A DNA stretch of 42,379 bases from Acidobacteria bacterium 13_1_40CM_65_14 (GTDB lineage: Bacteria > Acidobacteriota > Vicinamibacteria > Vicinamibacterales > CAVVIG01), in contig MNEX01000307.1 of NCBI GenBank assembly GCA_001917905.1, forward strand, positions 10,592-52,970, in the 5' to 3' direction. Shown here in pieces: positions 1 through 7,632 of the stretch; positions within the stretch are counted from its first letter, which is position 1, and every line of letters starts with the position of its first letter. Under the pieces are notes generated by a model, which saw only the letters and a program-made list of their open reading frames with translations, ran no database searches and was not told the origin of the DNA. A program made the translations under genes and the position numbers.

Positions 1-878
1 GCCTTCGGCGCTTCCTGCGATCGGCTGTATCCGCTGAAGTACCACCGTTCGCTGGCGGCCCGCAGGATCACGATCGACGCGAGCGCCGTCGTCCACAGCG
101 CGCCCGCGTGAAGCAGATCGCGTCCACCTCGAAGCGTCGCGAAGATCGTCTCGCCGGCCCAGAACGAGGGCAGCAGCGGCGTGATTGGCGACTGCAGCGT
201 CGCGAAGAAATCGGTGAGGTCGGGGAGCGACTCCACTTTCATCAGCTGCTCGGGACGGATGAACCGCAGCAGGATGACGAGGCTCGCCGCGAACAGCAGG
301 CCCATCAACATCAGCAGGTCGCGCGCGCGGCGCGCCGGAAACGTGTTGACCAGCACGAGCGTCGCCGCGGTCCCCGCCGCGACCGGGATGATCGCGAACG
401 GCACGACGGTGAGCACCGCCGTCAGGTAGTACGCCGGCGTGGCGCACCGCGCCCATCCAACGCCCATCAGGACCGGCACGAGAAAGATGACGACCATCCA
501 CGACGACTGCACGACGGTGCGAACAAATCGCGCGTGAAACAGCCGGCGCGTCGCGACGGGCGCCGCCACGAGCAGGCGCAGATCGTCGGAGAGAAAAAAC
601 GTCGACAGCGCCGTGACGACGCCGCTGAAGGCGAGGAACGAAAGAAACGTCAGAAACAGCCACGAGAGCCCGAGCCGCAGCAGGTAGTCGCCCAGCTCCG
701 CGTAGCCGGTGAGCTGACCCGCCAGCCACGCAGACGCGCGAAAGAGCACCGCGCACACGACCACGCCGATGCCGCCGAACAGCAGCCCGCGTGACAGATC
801 TCCGCGCTGGCGCCGGCGCGCGCGGTTGCGCGACGCCAACACGTGAGGCCGAAGCAGGAAAGGAAACGCGCGGACCAT
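1..878 (-). CDS. ABC-2-like exporter permease (partial, C-terminus outside window)
   Basis: Membrane subunit of an ABC exporter, probably energised by the ATPase encoded just upstream at 986-1738. The frame runs open from an ATG at 878 off the window start, giving about 292 residues. Visible are a basic N-terminus (MVRAFPFLLRPHVLASRNRA) and several hydrophobic segments, roughly residues 33-50, 62-85, 120-140, 150-175 and 185-205. The cytoplasmic loop between the second and third (FFLSDDLRLLVAAPVATRRL) resembles a pattern common in putative ABC exporter membrane proteins of about 550 residues. High GC at third codon positions supports the frame. A 103-bp element now separates it from the ATPase stop codon; without it, stop and start would be adjacent (TAGATG). 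The substrate cannot be told. Confidence 0.8.
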   Translation of the reverse strand, partial: MVRAFPFLLRPHVLASRNRARRRQRGDLSRGLLFGGIGVVVCAVLFRASAWLAGQLTGYAELGDYLLRLGLSWLFLTFLSFLAFSGVVTALSTFFLSDDLRLLVAAPVATRRLFHARFVRTVVQSSWMVVIFLVPVLMGVGWARCATPAYYLTAVLTVVPFAIIPVAAGTAATLVLVNTFPARRARDLLMLMGLLFAASLVILLRFIRPEQLMKVESLPDLTDFFATLQSPITPLLPSFWAGETIFATLRGGRDLLHAGALWTTALASIVILRAASERWYFSGYSRSQEAPK

Positions 879-989
879 CTAGCGGACCGTTTCAACTGGA
901 GGAGTACTGGTCACAACAAGCCTTCGACCGCAATTTTCGGGCCGCGACATCGGAGCGGCCCGGTAGTAAATCCGAGCAGACACGCCTAG
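879..989 (+). mobile_element. CTAG-flanked miniature element, copy 1
   Basis: A 103-bp segment (883-985) lies between two CTAG tetranucleotides at 879-882 and 986-989. A second copy, about 87 percent identical by eye and reverse-complemented, is at 30088-30199, also between CTAGs. An internal hairpin pairs GGGCCGC at 939-945 with GCGGCCC at 955-961. There is no transposase and the extreme ends are not clear inverted repeats. This copy sits exactly between the ATPase stop, which is read from the CTAG, and the permease start. The CTAG pair is compatible with a 4-bp target duplication, but CTAG is self-complementary and could belong to the element. Confidence 0.7.
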
Positions 990-1738
990 ATGATTTCGTC
1001 GATCTCCTGCAGTCCGCTCCCGCCCGTCAGCTTGAGGAACACCGACGTCAGATGATCGTCGTGGCCGTCGCCCATCGCGCGGATCTCGGGGACCGTGCCG
1101 CGCGCGATGATCCGGCCCTTGAGGATGATGCTGATCCGGTCGCACATCTCCTGCGCGACTTCGAGCGTGTGCGTGCTCATCAGAATCGCCACGCCGCGCG
1201 CGCTCATCGTCCGGAACACGTCTTTGATCAACCGTGCGCCGCGCGGATCGAGACCGACCATCGGCTCGTCCACGACGACGGCGCGCGGACGATGGAGGAA
1301 GGCCGCGCTCATCACGAGCCGCTGCTTCATGCCGTGCGAAAAACTCTCGACGAGCTCGTTCTCCCACCGTCCGAGGTCGAAGAGCTCGAGCATCTCGCGC
1401 GCGCGGCCGTCGAGGCCATCTTCGCCGAGACCGTAGAGTCCGCCGTGAAACCGGAGAAACTCGCCGGCCGTCAGCTTCTCGTAGATGAATGGACGATCGG
1501 GAATGAACCCGAGCGACGCCTTCGCGGCCTCGGGCTCAGTCGCGACATCGTGGCCGTTGACGAGGACGCGGCCGGAGGTCGGCTTCAGGAGTCCCGCGAT
1601 CATGCGGAGCGTGGTCGTCTTGCCCGCGCCGTTCGGGCCGAGGAACCCGTGGATCTCTCCCGGCGACACGTCGAGGCTCACGCCATCGACCGCCGTGAAC
1701 TTGCCATACTGCTTGACGAGATCCTGAATGGAGATCAT
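986..1738 (-). CDS. ABC transporter ATP-binding protein
   Basis: Cytoplasmic nucleotide-binding subunit of an ABC exporter; 250 residues, normal for the family. Start taken at MISIQDLVKQYG (ATG at 1738), which overlaps the transglutaminase stop by 4 bp (ATGA). The open frame continues upstream only as a shadow of that gene. Visible motifs: Walker A GPNGAGKTT near residue 33, signature FSHGMKQRL near 134, Walker B VVVDEPMVGLD near 157 and the switch His in STH near 187. Its stop codon TAG is read from the CTAG that borders the inserted element. The partner permease is the next gene. The 4-bp overlap implies translational coupling to the transglutaminase gene. Confidence 0.93.
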   Translation of the reverse strand: MISIQDLVKQYGKFTAVDGVSLDVSPGEIHGFLGPNGAGKTTTLRMIAGLLKPTSGRVLVNGHDVATEPEAAKASLGFIPDRPFIYEKLTAGEFLRFHGGLYGLGEDGLDGRAREMLELFDLGRWENELVESFSHGMKQRLVMSAAFLHRPRAVVVDEPMVGLDPRGARLIKDVFRTMSARGVAILMSTHTLEVAQEMCDRISIILKGRIIARGTVPEIRAMGDGHDDHLTSVFLKLTGGSGLQEIDEII

Positions 1739-3342
1739 CGGCGACACGCGCAGCACGACGACTCGCGGCCAGGGATCGGAATCGCGATCGCACCGAGATC
1801 GATCGGCGTCTTGCCCGCCAGAATCGGCGTCGAGTTCGGCGCCAGCTCCACGTCGAGGACGTCCATCTTCAGCCGTCCGATCATCGGCAGAATCGCCGCC
1901 TGCTTGTCGAGACCGCCGCGCGCGAGACGCAGATGCGTCGCGTCGGCGGGAAACTGATTCAGCGTCGGGTCGACCGGCAACCACAATCCGCGGCCGCCGC
2001 CATCGTCGATGTACACCTCCGGCCACGCGTGGTAGTAGAACGCGCCGTGGATGAAGACCAGGCCGACCGCAATCCGCGCCGGGATGCCGGCCGCGCGCGC
2101 CATCGCGACGTAGAGCGCCGTGTGCTCATTGCAGTCGCCGACTTTCGTGCGCAGCACCTCGCGCGCCGACGGCAGGCTGACCGTCGGTTTCTTGTCGAGC
2201 AGCGCGTTGACGTAGCGCGTCAGTTTTTCCGCGCGCGCGCGATTGTCCGTCGCCCCGCGGACCGCGATTTCCGCTTCCGCGCGAATTTCCGGCGCGTCGC
2301 TCTCGATGAACGGCTCCGGGGCGAGAAATTTCTTCGCATCGGGATCGGCGCGCTCCGGCTGGAGGGTCTGCGGATCGCGGAGCTCCACGATGTTGCTATC
2401 GACACGCTGCGTGACGCCCTGAAGATCGGCGCCGGAGAGGTCCGCGCCGTCCAGTCGCAGCCGCATCCTGCGCACGTCACGCGACTCGGCAATCCGCGTC
2501 GGCATGGTGCGGGGTACGACGGCGGCGGCCTGCAGCATGTCGACCTGGAGACTGCGCGACACCGCCATCGCGCGGGCGCTCTCGGCGGACTCGCGCACGG
2601 TGATGAGTCCGAGCGGACTTTCCTCGCGCACGACCTCGCCGGTGTCGGTGACCCACGACGTCGTGCGCAGGCCGGCGAATTCCATCTGCACGCGAAACGC
2701 CGGCGTCGGCCTGCCGAGGTTGTTCACCAGCTCACGCTTGCCGACCTCGAGGTCCATCGGCGCGTTGCTGAGCGTCGCCGGATCGAAGATGGTCCATCGG
2801 TGACGCGCGCCGACGATCAGGCCCCCGTTCGCGAGCCGGCGCGACAGATTCAGACTGAGCGCGGGCGGCTCGTCGAGCTCGCGCACTTCGCTGCGCGTGC
2901 CGCTCTCGGTTTTGATCTCGAGCGCGAGACGGCGGCCATCGAGCCGGCCGCGGATTTCGAGCGGCCCGGTGCCGGGATCGAGCGAGAACACGAACGAGCG
3001 CAGCGCAAAGGCCGCGTCGACCTGCGCCGTCGTACGGATGGTCGCCGCCGTCGTCGCGCCGAGCAGCGACATCTGCAGCCGGCCGTCCTCCTGCAACTCG
3101 AAGCCGTCATCGCTGGGGACGGTCTGACTGACCGTGAATCCGATTTTGTCGCCGCGGTAGTACACGCCGCGCCACACCGCCGCCGATCCGTAGCGCGCGA
3201 GATCGGTCGCCAGCGTCGTCGACGAGGCCTGCAGGTACGATCGGTTCACCAGCGCCGCCATCGCGGCGGCCCAGACGATGAGCAGGAGGATTGAGATCGG
3301 CCGCGTAACCGATCGTGGCAAGGGTCTGAAAATCGGGCGCAT
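1735..3342 (-). CDS. Transglutaminase-like domain protein, membrane-anchored
   Basis: 535 residues. An N-terminal hydrophobic segment (about residues 15-33, ISILLLIVWAAAMAALV) acts as a signal anchor, so most of the protein should be outside the cytoplasm. The C-terminal part is a transglutaminase/protease-like core: Cys in GDCNEHT near residue 403, His in YYHAWPE near 439 and Asp in LPVDPT near 456 form the expected triad. The middle region (40-340) is unassigned. A short stretch, DGADLSGADLQGV, resembles a single pentapeptide-repeat turn. It is the first gene of an operon with an ABC ATPase and a permease, so it may act on or with what they export. The reaction is unknown; members may be proteases, deamidases or cross-linkers. 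Confidence 0.88.
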   Translation of the reverse strand: MRPIFRPLPRSVTRPISILLLIVWAAAMAALVNRSYLQASSTTLATDLARYGSAAVWRGVYYRGDKIGFTVSQTVPSDDGFELQEDGRLQMSLLGATTAATIRTTAQVDAAFALRSFVFSLDPGTGPLEIRGRLDGRRLALEIKTESGTRSEVRELDEPPALSLNLSRRLANGGLIVGARHRWTIFDPATLSNAPMDLEVGKRELVNNLGRPTPAFRVQMEFAGLRTTSWVTDTGEVVREESPLGLITVRESAESARAMAVSRSLQVDMLQAAAVVPRTMPTRIAESRDVRRMRLRLDGADLSGADLQGVTQRVDSNIVELRDPQTLQPERADPDAKKFLAPEPFIESDAPEIRAEAEIAVRGATDNRARAEKLTRYVNALLDKKPTVSLPSAREVLRTKVGDCNEHTALYVAMARAAGIPARIAVGLVFIHGAFYYHAWPEVYIDDGGGRGLWLPVDPTLNQFPADATHLRLARGGLDKQAAILPMIGRLKMDVLDVELAPNSTPILAGKTPIDLGAIAIPIPGRESSCCACRR

Positions 3343-3437
3343 TCGTCCGGTATCTTTATCGGCGCTCCGGGCGCGCAGCAGTAGGAGGGTTGGACTCGTG
3401 GAACGCGACGATCTGATCTCGGACGTCCTGACGACAT

Positions 3438-3512
3438 AGAAGACTCGAAGACACGAAGAACGTCTGGTACAAGAACCATTCTCTTCGTGCCTTCGTGCCT
3501 TCGTGGTTGCGT
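3438..3512. repeat. Palindrome of the 'cacgaaggcacgaag' word family
   Basis: Left arm 3439-3462 repeats the word CGAAGA/CACGAAGA; right arm 3482-3511 repeats CTTCGTGC three times and pairs with it. The flank ending in GTTTAGTTAG recurs, inverted, at 22910-22957, where about 50 bp are nearly identical. It lies between the transglutaminase promoter region and the end of the S9 peptidase gene. No T-run follows, so it is not a typical intrinsic terminator. Confidence 0.75.
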
Positions 3513-3562
3513 TTAGTTAGCCAAGTTACGCGGTCATTTCTTCACCGCGAAGTAGTCTCAGA

Positions 3563-5449
3563 CTAGGTTTTCGATCCTTTCAGATGCTGTTCGAGGAAGC
3601 GGAGGACCGCGCTGTATCCCAGGATTTGGTTCTGCTTCTTCGTGAAACCGTGCCCTTCGTCCGGGAAGGTGATGTATTCGACCGGCACTCCATTCTTTTT
3701 GACGGCCGCGACGACCTCGTCTGACTCGATTTTCAACACGCGCGGGTCGTTCGCGCCTTGAAGGACGAGCAGCGGTTTCCGAATCAGGTCCGCATGCAGC
3801 AGTGGTGACACCTCCTCGAGCATACGGCGGTCGGCCACCGGATCCCCCAGTTCGGCGTACAGCGCCTTGCGCTGCGCCTCCCAATACGGGGGAATGCTTT
3901 CGAGCGTGCGGATCCAGTTCGCGACGCCAAACAGATCGACCCCGACCTTGAACTCCTCCGGCTGGAACGCGAGCGCGGCGAGCACCATGTAACCGCCATA
4001 GCTGCCGCCGATGATGCCGATTCGATCGGGATCGACGTAATCCAGCGACTGCAGGTATTTCTTGGCGTCGACGCAATCCCAGAGCGGCTCGTGGCCGTGT
4101 TTCCGGTCGTCCGCGGCGAAGAATGTCTTCCCGTAACCAGAGCTCCCGCGATTGTTGATCCCGAGCACGACGTAGCCGTGGTTGGCGAGGTACTGAATCA
4201 CGGCGCTGTACGCAGGAACCGTCTGGCCGCCGGGACCACCGTGCACCCAGACGAGCGCCGGCGCTTTGCTGCGCGCTGTCGCCTGGTGCGGTTTCCACAG
4301 GAAGTTCGGGATGGTCATCCCGTCGCGCGCGTTGAAGCGCACCGTCGCGACGTCGACAAGGTCCTGTGGATCGATGTCCGGGCTGAGCGAGTTGGTCAGC
4401 TTCGTGAGTGTGTTCGTGCCGAGCTCGAGCACGTACAGGTTGGTCGGCGAGCGATCGCCGTTGACGGACAACGCGATTTTCGTTTCGCTGCGGGCGAATG
4501 CCGTCCGGCTGACGCCGCCGTTCGGAATCGACGGCAGCGTCACTGGCTTATCGGTCGCGGTTTCAACGATCGTGATGCGCGGCCGCCCATCGTCATTGAT
4601 CACTGTCGCGCGGTACCGGCCGTTGTGAGAGAACACCGTCGACTCGATATCCCACTGTGCGGTCTGCACGTCCTCCTGGCGGCCGTCAGCCAGACCGTAC
4701 CGCCGGAGCTTCGTGAACTCACCACCCTCATCGGTCGTGAAATAGAGATATTTCGACGCAGGGTCGAACGTCGCCGTCGAATAGTTCGCGTCTCCCCGGT
4801 GCTCCGATATGCGTTTAGTGGTCTTCGTGTTGGCGTTCCAGAGATAGATGTCGCTGTCGTTGGTTGTGTTCGCCTTCGCCAGCGCCACCCACTTCGCGTC
4901 ATCGGACACCCGATCCGGAGAAAAGCCGTCGTTGTTCTGGAAGAACATCGTCCGGCCGTAGCTCTTCGCATCGTAGCGATAGATGTCGAAGAACTTCGCG
5001 TCGCGCTCGTTCGAGCTGACGTAGAAGGCATTGCCGTCGTGCGCCCAGCCGACAAACTGCGCCTTGAGCTTCTCGCCCGGTGTGAGGTCGCGCGCTTTCC
5101 CGTCTGATGCGATCACGTACAGGTGGTTCAGTTCGTTCCCGCCTTGATCGCGCGTAATCAGAATTCGATCATCACGCGGGAAGTACGAGACGGCGTACGT
5201 CGAGTCTCTGGTCGACGTCGTGACCGGTGCCCACGCTCCTCCACCGACCTGCACGGTGTACGCGTTCCAGATACCGGTCTTGTTCGACGAAAAGAGGAGG
5301 CGCGACTGGTCGGCCGAAAATGACGCGCCCGTGATTGACGTCGTGTTGAGGAACTGCTCAATCGTGTACTGCTTGAGCGGCCGGGCGTTGTCCTGACCCT
5401 CGACGAACGCCGCCGCTATCGTGACGATGACCGCTGTGAGCCATTTCAT
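3563..5449 (-). CDS. S9 family peptidase (prolyl oligopeptidase/acylaminoacyl-peptidase type)
   Basis: Serine peptidase that would cleave short peptides; 628 residues from the start MKWLTAVIVTIAAAFVEGQ (ATG at 5449), a signal peptide, so probably periplasmic or secreted. The N-terminal two thirds are WD40-like/TolB-like propeller repeats. The C-terminal alpha/beta-hydrolase domain has the nucleophile in GGSYGGYM near residue 483, Asp in GANDPRV near 565 and His in DEGHGF near 599. The frame is open upstream to 5746 but there overlaps the preceding gene. It begins 11 bp after the stop of the DUF3291-like gene, so the two are probably co-transcribed. Exact substrate preference cannot be read. 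Confidence 0.93.
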   Translation of the reverse strand: MKWLTAVIVTIAAAFVEGQDNARPLKQYTIEQFLNTTSITGASFSADQSRLLFSSNKTGIWNAYTVQVGGGAWAPVTTSTRDSTYAVSYFPRDDRILITRDQGGNELNHLYVIASDGKARDLTPGEKLKAQFVGWAHDGNAFYVSSNERDAKFFDIYRYDAKSYGRTMFFQNNDGFSPDRVSDDAKWVALAKANTTNDSDIYLWNANTKTTKRISEHRGDANYSTATFDPASKYLYFTTDEGGEFTKLRRYGLADGRQEDVQTAQWDIESTVFSHNGRYRATVINDDGRPRITIVETATDKPVTLPSIPNGGVSRTAFARSETKIALSVNGDRSPTNLYVLELGTNTLTKLTNSLSPDIDPQDLVDVATVRFNARDGMTIPNFLWKPHQATARSKAPALVWVHGGPGGQTVPAYSAVIQYLANHGYVVLGINNRGSSGYGKTFFAADDRKHGHEPLWDCVDAKKYLQSLDYVDPDRIGIIGGSYGGYMVLAALAFQPEEFKVGVDLFGVANWIRTLESIPPYWEAQRKALYAELGDPVADRRMLEEVSPLLHADLIRKPLLVLQGANDPRVLKIESDEVVAAVKKNGVPVEYITFPDEGHGFTKKQNQILGYSAVLRFLEQHLKGSKT

Positions 5450-5460
5450 GATGGAGGTCC

Positions 5461-5895
5461 TCAGGCCCTCGGTTTCAGAGTCAGTCCGACGCGCGGCAGA
5501 CCTTCTGAGACGGTGCGGCCCGCGGCCTGCGCCGCGGACGGGTGATTCACTTTCGAGATCTTGCCGCTCGTGCTCACGCGCTGATGCGCCTCCTCCATCG
5601 ACGGAATCGCCGGCGCCTCGGCGGTCCAGTGCGCGTACGACGCTTCGTCGCACCAGTTGAGGAGATGCGGCATCGCGCCGCGATGCGCGCCCGAGTTTCT
5701 GAACGCGCGCATGTCGGCGTCGCTGTCCCACAGCGTGATCGTCCACGCGCCGCCCTGCGCGTCGCCGCCGAGGATGCCGCCGCGAAAGCCTTTACTCCGT
5801 TTCAACTGCAGCCAGCAGCGCAGTACGTAGATCTGGAACTGCAGAAAGTACAGCTTCGATCGCACATGCAGGCGAGTGGCGGAAATGTGGGTCAT
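5461..5895 (-). CDS. DUF3291-like / monooxygenase-fold protein
   Basis: 144 residues resembling small dimeric alpha-beta barrel proteins annotated as DUF3291 or antibiotic-biosynthesis-monooxygenase-like. Supporting stretches are KGFRGGILGG, WTITLWDSDADMRAFRNSG and AHRGAMPHLLNWCDEASYAHW. No catalytic residues are diagnostic in this fold. It starts 2 nt after the stop of an upstream open frame (5898-5900) that looks like the tail of a lost gene, and ends 11 bp before the S9 peptidase start. Function unknown; the fold is often linked to oxidation of small aromatic or polyketide-like substrates. Confidence 0.75.
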   Translation of the reverse strand: MTHISATRLHVRSKLYFLQFQIYVLRCWLQLKRSKGFRGGILGGDAQGGAWTITLWDSDADMRAFRNSGAHRGAMPHLLNWCDEASYAHWTAEAPAIPSMEEAHQRVSTSGKISKVNHPSAAQAAGRTVSEGLPRVGLTLKPRA

Positions 5896-5897
5896 CG

Positions 5898-5990
5898 TTA
5901 CACCGCAGGAGAGACTGACGTGATGCAGAAATCCTCGATGTTCATCGGCGGCACGAGCGCGGTGCCCGGATTGTCATAGCGTCCGAGTAT
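5898..5990 (-). pseudogene. Possible C-terminal relic of a lost gene
   Basis: Immediately upstream of the DUF3291-like gene the minus strand reads FILGRYDNPGTALVPPMNIE and then DFCITSVSPAV before a TAA at 5898-5900. Composition and GC-rich third positions look like a real protein end rather than a shadow. Further upstream this frame runs antisense into the membrane protein at 6010-6465, so the rest of the gene is not here. I do not recognise the family. It could be chance. Confidence 0.3.
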
Positions 5991-6009
5991 AAATTGATTG
6001 AGGGACGCT

Positions 6010-6465
6010 GTGACGAATCGTCGACTGGTCTTCGTCGTCGCCGTGCTGCTCACGGTCGTAGCCGCGTCGGGGTTCTGCCTTTCTGTCGCTGCGATCGCAG
6101 CTTCGCTGTACTACCGGCCGACGGTCGAAAGCAGTGGGAGCGGTGGAATCGGCGTATCCATCGGCATCCTCGAACCTACCGTTCTCATCACGCTGCTCTT
6201 CGTCGCCGCCGCGGTCTTCGTGAACGTGTCGGTCGCACCGGAGGCCAAACGCCAGGGGCGCGCCGCCGTCCGCATTCGACGCGCGCACCTCGCCGTCACT
6301 GTGGTGACCCTCTTCTGGCCGGTCCTGGTTGTGGTCTTGTGGATGTCGCTCGCTCAGTGGCGCATTGAGAATCTGTTCACCGTCACAGCCGCGTGTGGCG
6401 CGCTGGTGAGCGCGGTCCATGGTGCATTCGGCGTCCTCGCGATCAGATTGCTGCGTCACGCTTAG
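6010..6465 (+). CDS. Four-helix hypothetical membrane protein
   Basis: 151 residues starting at GTG 6010, chosen because GAGG lies 6-7 bases upstream; a TTG at 5998 is in frame. Four hydrophobic stretches are visible: LVFVVAVLLTVVAASGFCLS, VLITLLFVAAAVFVNVSV, VTLFWPVLVVVLWMSLA and a last one around FTVTAACGALVSAVHGAFGV. A TATAAA at 5988-5993 may be the -10 box. No family recognised and no catalytic motif. The gene is alone, divergent from the DUF3291-like gene. Confidence 0.65.
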   Translation: MTNRRLVFVVAVLLTVVAASGFCLSVAAIAASLYYRPTVESSGSGGIGVSIGILEPTVLITLLFVAAAVFVNVSVAPEAKRQGRAAVRIRRAHLAVTVVTLFWPVLVVVLWMSLAQWRIENLFTVTAACGALVSAVHGAFGVLAIRLLRHA

Positions 6466-6583
6466 CGGCGCCTCTTCGCCGGCGCAGGTACCACTCGGCG
6501 GAGACAGCTGCAAACGGAATCATCCACCACGGCGGCCGTCGGACGATCGCGCATCGACTCGTATCTCTCGCGGGGAGCGTTGC
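6443..6583 (-). pseudogene. Possible C-terminal relic of a membrane protein
   Basis: On the minus strand, after a TGA at 6584-6586, a frame reads RRPPWWMIPFAAVSAEWYLR followed by RRRG and ends at 6443. A hydrophobic helix opened by WW and closed by EWxLRRRRG is typical of the last transmembrane segment of aerotolerance/von Willebrand-type membrane proteins in this phylum. Only this tail remains and it overlaps the end of the preceding plus-strand gene. The rest of 6466-6672 holds no convincing gene. It includes a GGGGCCCC-like stretch (6570-6605) similar to the repeat at 24669-24875. Confidence 0.28.
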
Positions 6584-6672
6584 TCACGCGCGTAGGGCCC
6601 CGCTCCCACGCGGCCTTCCGCTTGGCGTGTCGCGCCGGTGCGCGGGGCATCCGCAGGCGCTTCGAATTGTAA

Positions 6673-7395
6673 GTGAAGACGATGATCAAGACCATGATGA
6701 GACCGATGATGCTGATCGTCGCGATCGGACTGGCGTCTCCGCGGCTGGCGGGCGCGCAGACCGTGGCCGACGTGCTGACGTTCCTCGTCACGAACCAATC
6801 GGTGCAGACGGGCAGCGTCGACCGCGATCGCGATGCCGCGCGGGCGACGGCGGTCGGGCTTGCGGACCTGGTCGTGCGGACGAAGTACACGCTGTACGAC
6901 GAAGACGGCGCGGGCATCGCGACGGCGGTCGACGTGCGGCTGCCGACCGGCCGGCAGGAGGATCTGCTTGGCGCGGGCTCGACGTCGCTCAAGTTCTCGG
7001 CGATTGGATCGATCGAGCGCGGACGCACCTCAGGTCATGCGAACGCGGGGATCAGCCTCGGCGGCCTCGCGCGCGAGGTCAGCGACGGCGGGGCGCTCGC
7101 GCTGGCCGCGACCGGCCGCGTCACCGTCACCGGCGAGCTGCTCGGACGCTGGCTGGACAGCTCCGGCCACATCACCCGCTTCGTGGCGCCGCATCCACGA
7201 CTGACCGGCGTCCAGACGATTCGCTTGACACCCGACGCGTCGACGCTCCACATCATCACGCTTGTGCCCGGGGTGAAATGGAACGTCAGCGACACGTGGG
7301 TCCTCGCGGCGAATGTCAGCGTGCCGCTGACCAGCGGCGGCCTCACGTCCCGGTTCACGCCGTTTGTTGGACTCGACTACGCGCGTTCACGATAA
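6673..7395 (+). CDS. Exported beta-barrel-like protein (phenol MetA-degradation 'transporter' type)
   Basis: 240 residues from GTG 6673 (ATGs at 6682 and 6694 also possible). Signal peptide: MMRPMMLIVAIGLASPRLAGAQ. The mature part is made of alternating-polarity strands with a conserved-looking VDVRLPTGRQEDLLGAGSTS and ends FTPFVGLDYARSR. This fits the outer-membrane beta-barrel family that Pfam calls phenol-degradation MetA-like, common as orphan genes in Acidobacteria. Proposed location is the outer membrane. Substrate unknown. A palindrome begins at the stop codon. Confidence 0.7.
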   Translation: MKTMIKTMMRPMMLIVAIGLASPRLAGAQTVADVLTFLVTNQSVQTGSVDRDRDAARATAVGLADLVVRTKYTLYDEDGAGIATAVDVRLPTGRQEDLLGAGSTSLKFSAIGSIERGRTSGHANAGISLGGLAREVSDGGALALAATGRVTVTGELLGRWLDSSGHITRFVAPHPRLTGVQTIRLTPDASTLHIITLVPGVKWNVSDTWVLAANVSVPLTSGGLTSRFTPFVGLDYARSR

Positions 7396-7593
7396 AGCAA
7401 CCGCGGAGCACGCAAAGCACGCTGAGAAAAGTTTTCTCGGCGGTCTCTGCGAGCTCCGCGGTTGATTGCTAGCGTTCAGCGCGAGCGCGGCGTCGATCGC
7501 TTCGAGCGCCCTGGCTCGATCGCCGGCGTCCACGAACGCGCGTGCCGCACCGAGATGCGATTGAAGAGCTTGCCACCGTTCTCGCTGATCCAC
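7387..7593 (-). CDS. Short TPR-like open frame ending in a repeat (possible relic)
   Basis: Minus-strand frame from GTG 7593. The first 42 residues contain a tetratricopeptide-like helix pair (ARAFVDAGDRARALEAIDAA), followed by about 25 residues (RSSQRPPRKLFSACFACSAV) that are only the translated palindrome at 7392-7468. The start lies 39 bp downstream of the acetamidase-like stop. Most likely the stub of a larger TPR protein cut by the palindrome, or a small protein with a repeat-derived tail. Confidence 0.35.
   Translation of the reverse strand: MDQRERWQALQSHLGAARAFVDAGDRARALEAIDAALALNASNQPRSSQRPPRKLFSACFACSAVALS
7392..7468. repeat. Palindrome of the 'ccgcggagcacgc' word family
   Basis: Arms around CAACCGCGGAGC (from 7397) and GCTCCGCGGTTG (to 7463) enclose AAAGCACGCTGAGAAAA and TTTTCTCGGCGGTCTCTGCG, which also pair. 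The same words occur at 11314-11365 and, inside a gene, at 21390-21451. It could act as a hairpin terminator for the gene ending at 7395, but no T-run follows. Confidence 0.7.
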
Positions 7594-7632
7594 GCCCGGC
7601 CGAGGCGCAAGATGAGTTCCCGGTCAGCGGCG

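Noticed and set aside
791-1957. 388-codon plus-strand frame
   Set aside because: Arg/Glu-rich shadow of the ABC ATPase and transglutaminase genes on the minus strand, whose motifs are clear.
3438-3512. Intrinsic terminator
   Set aside because: Long word-built palindrome without a T-run; better described as a repeat.
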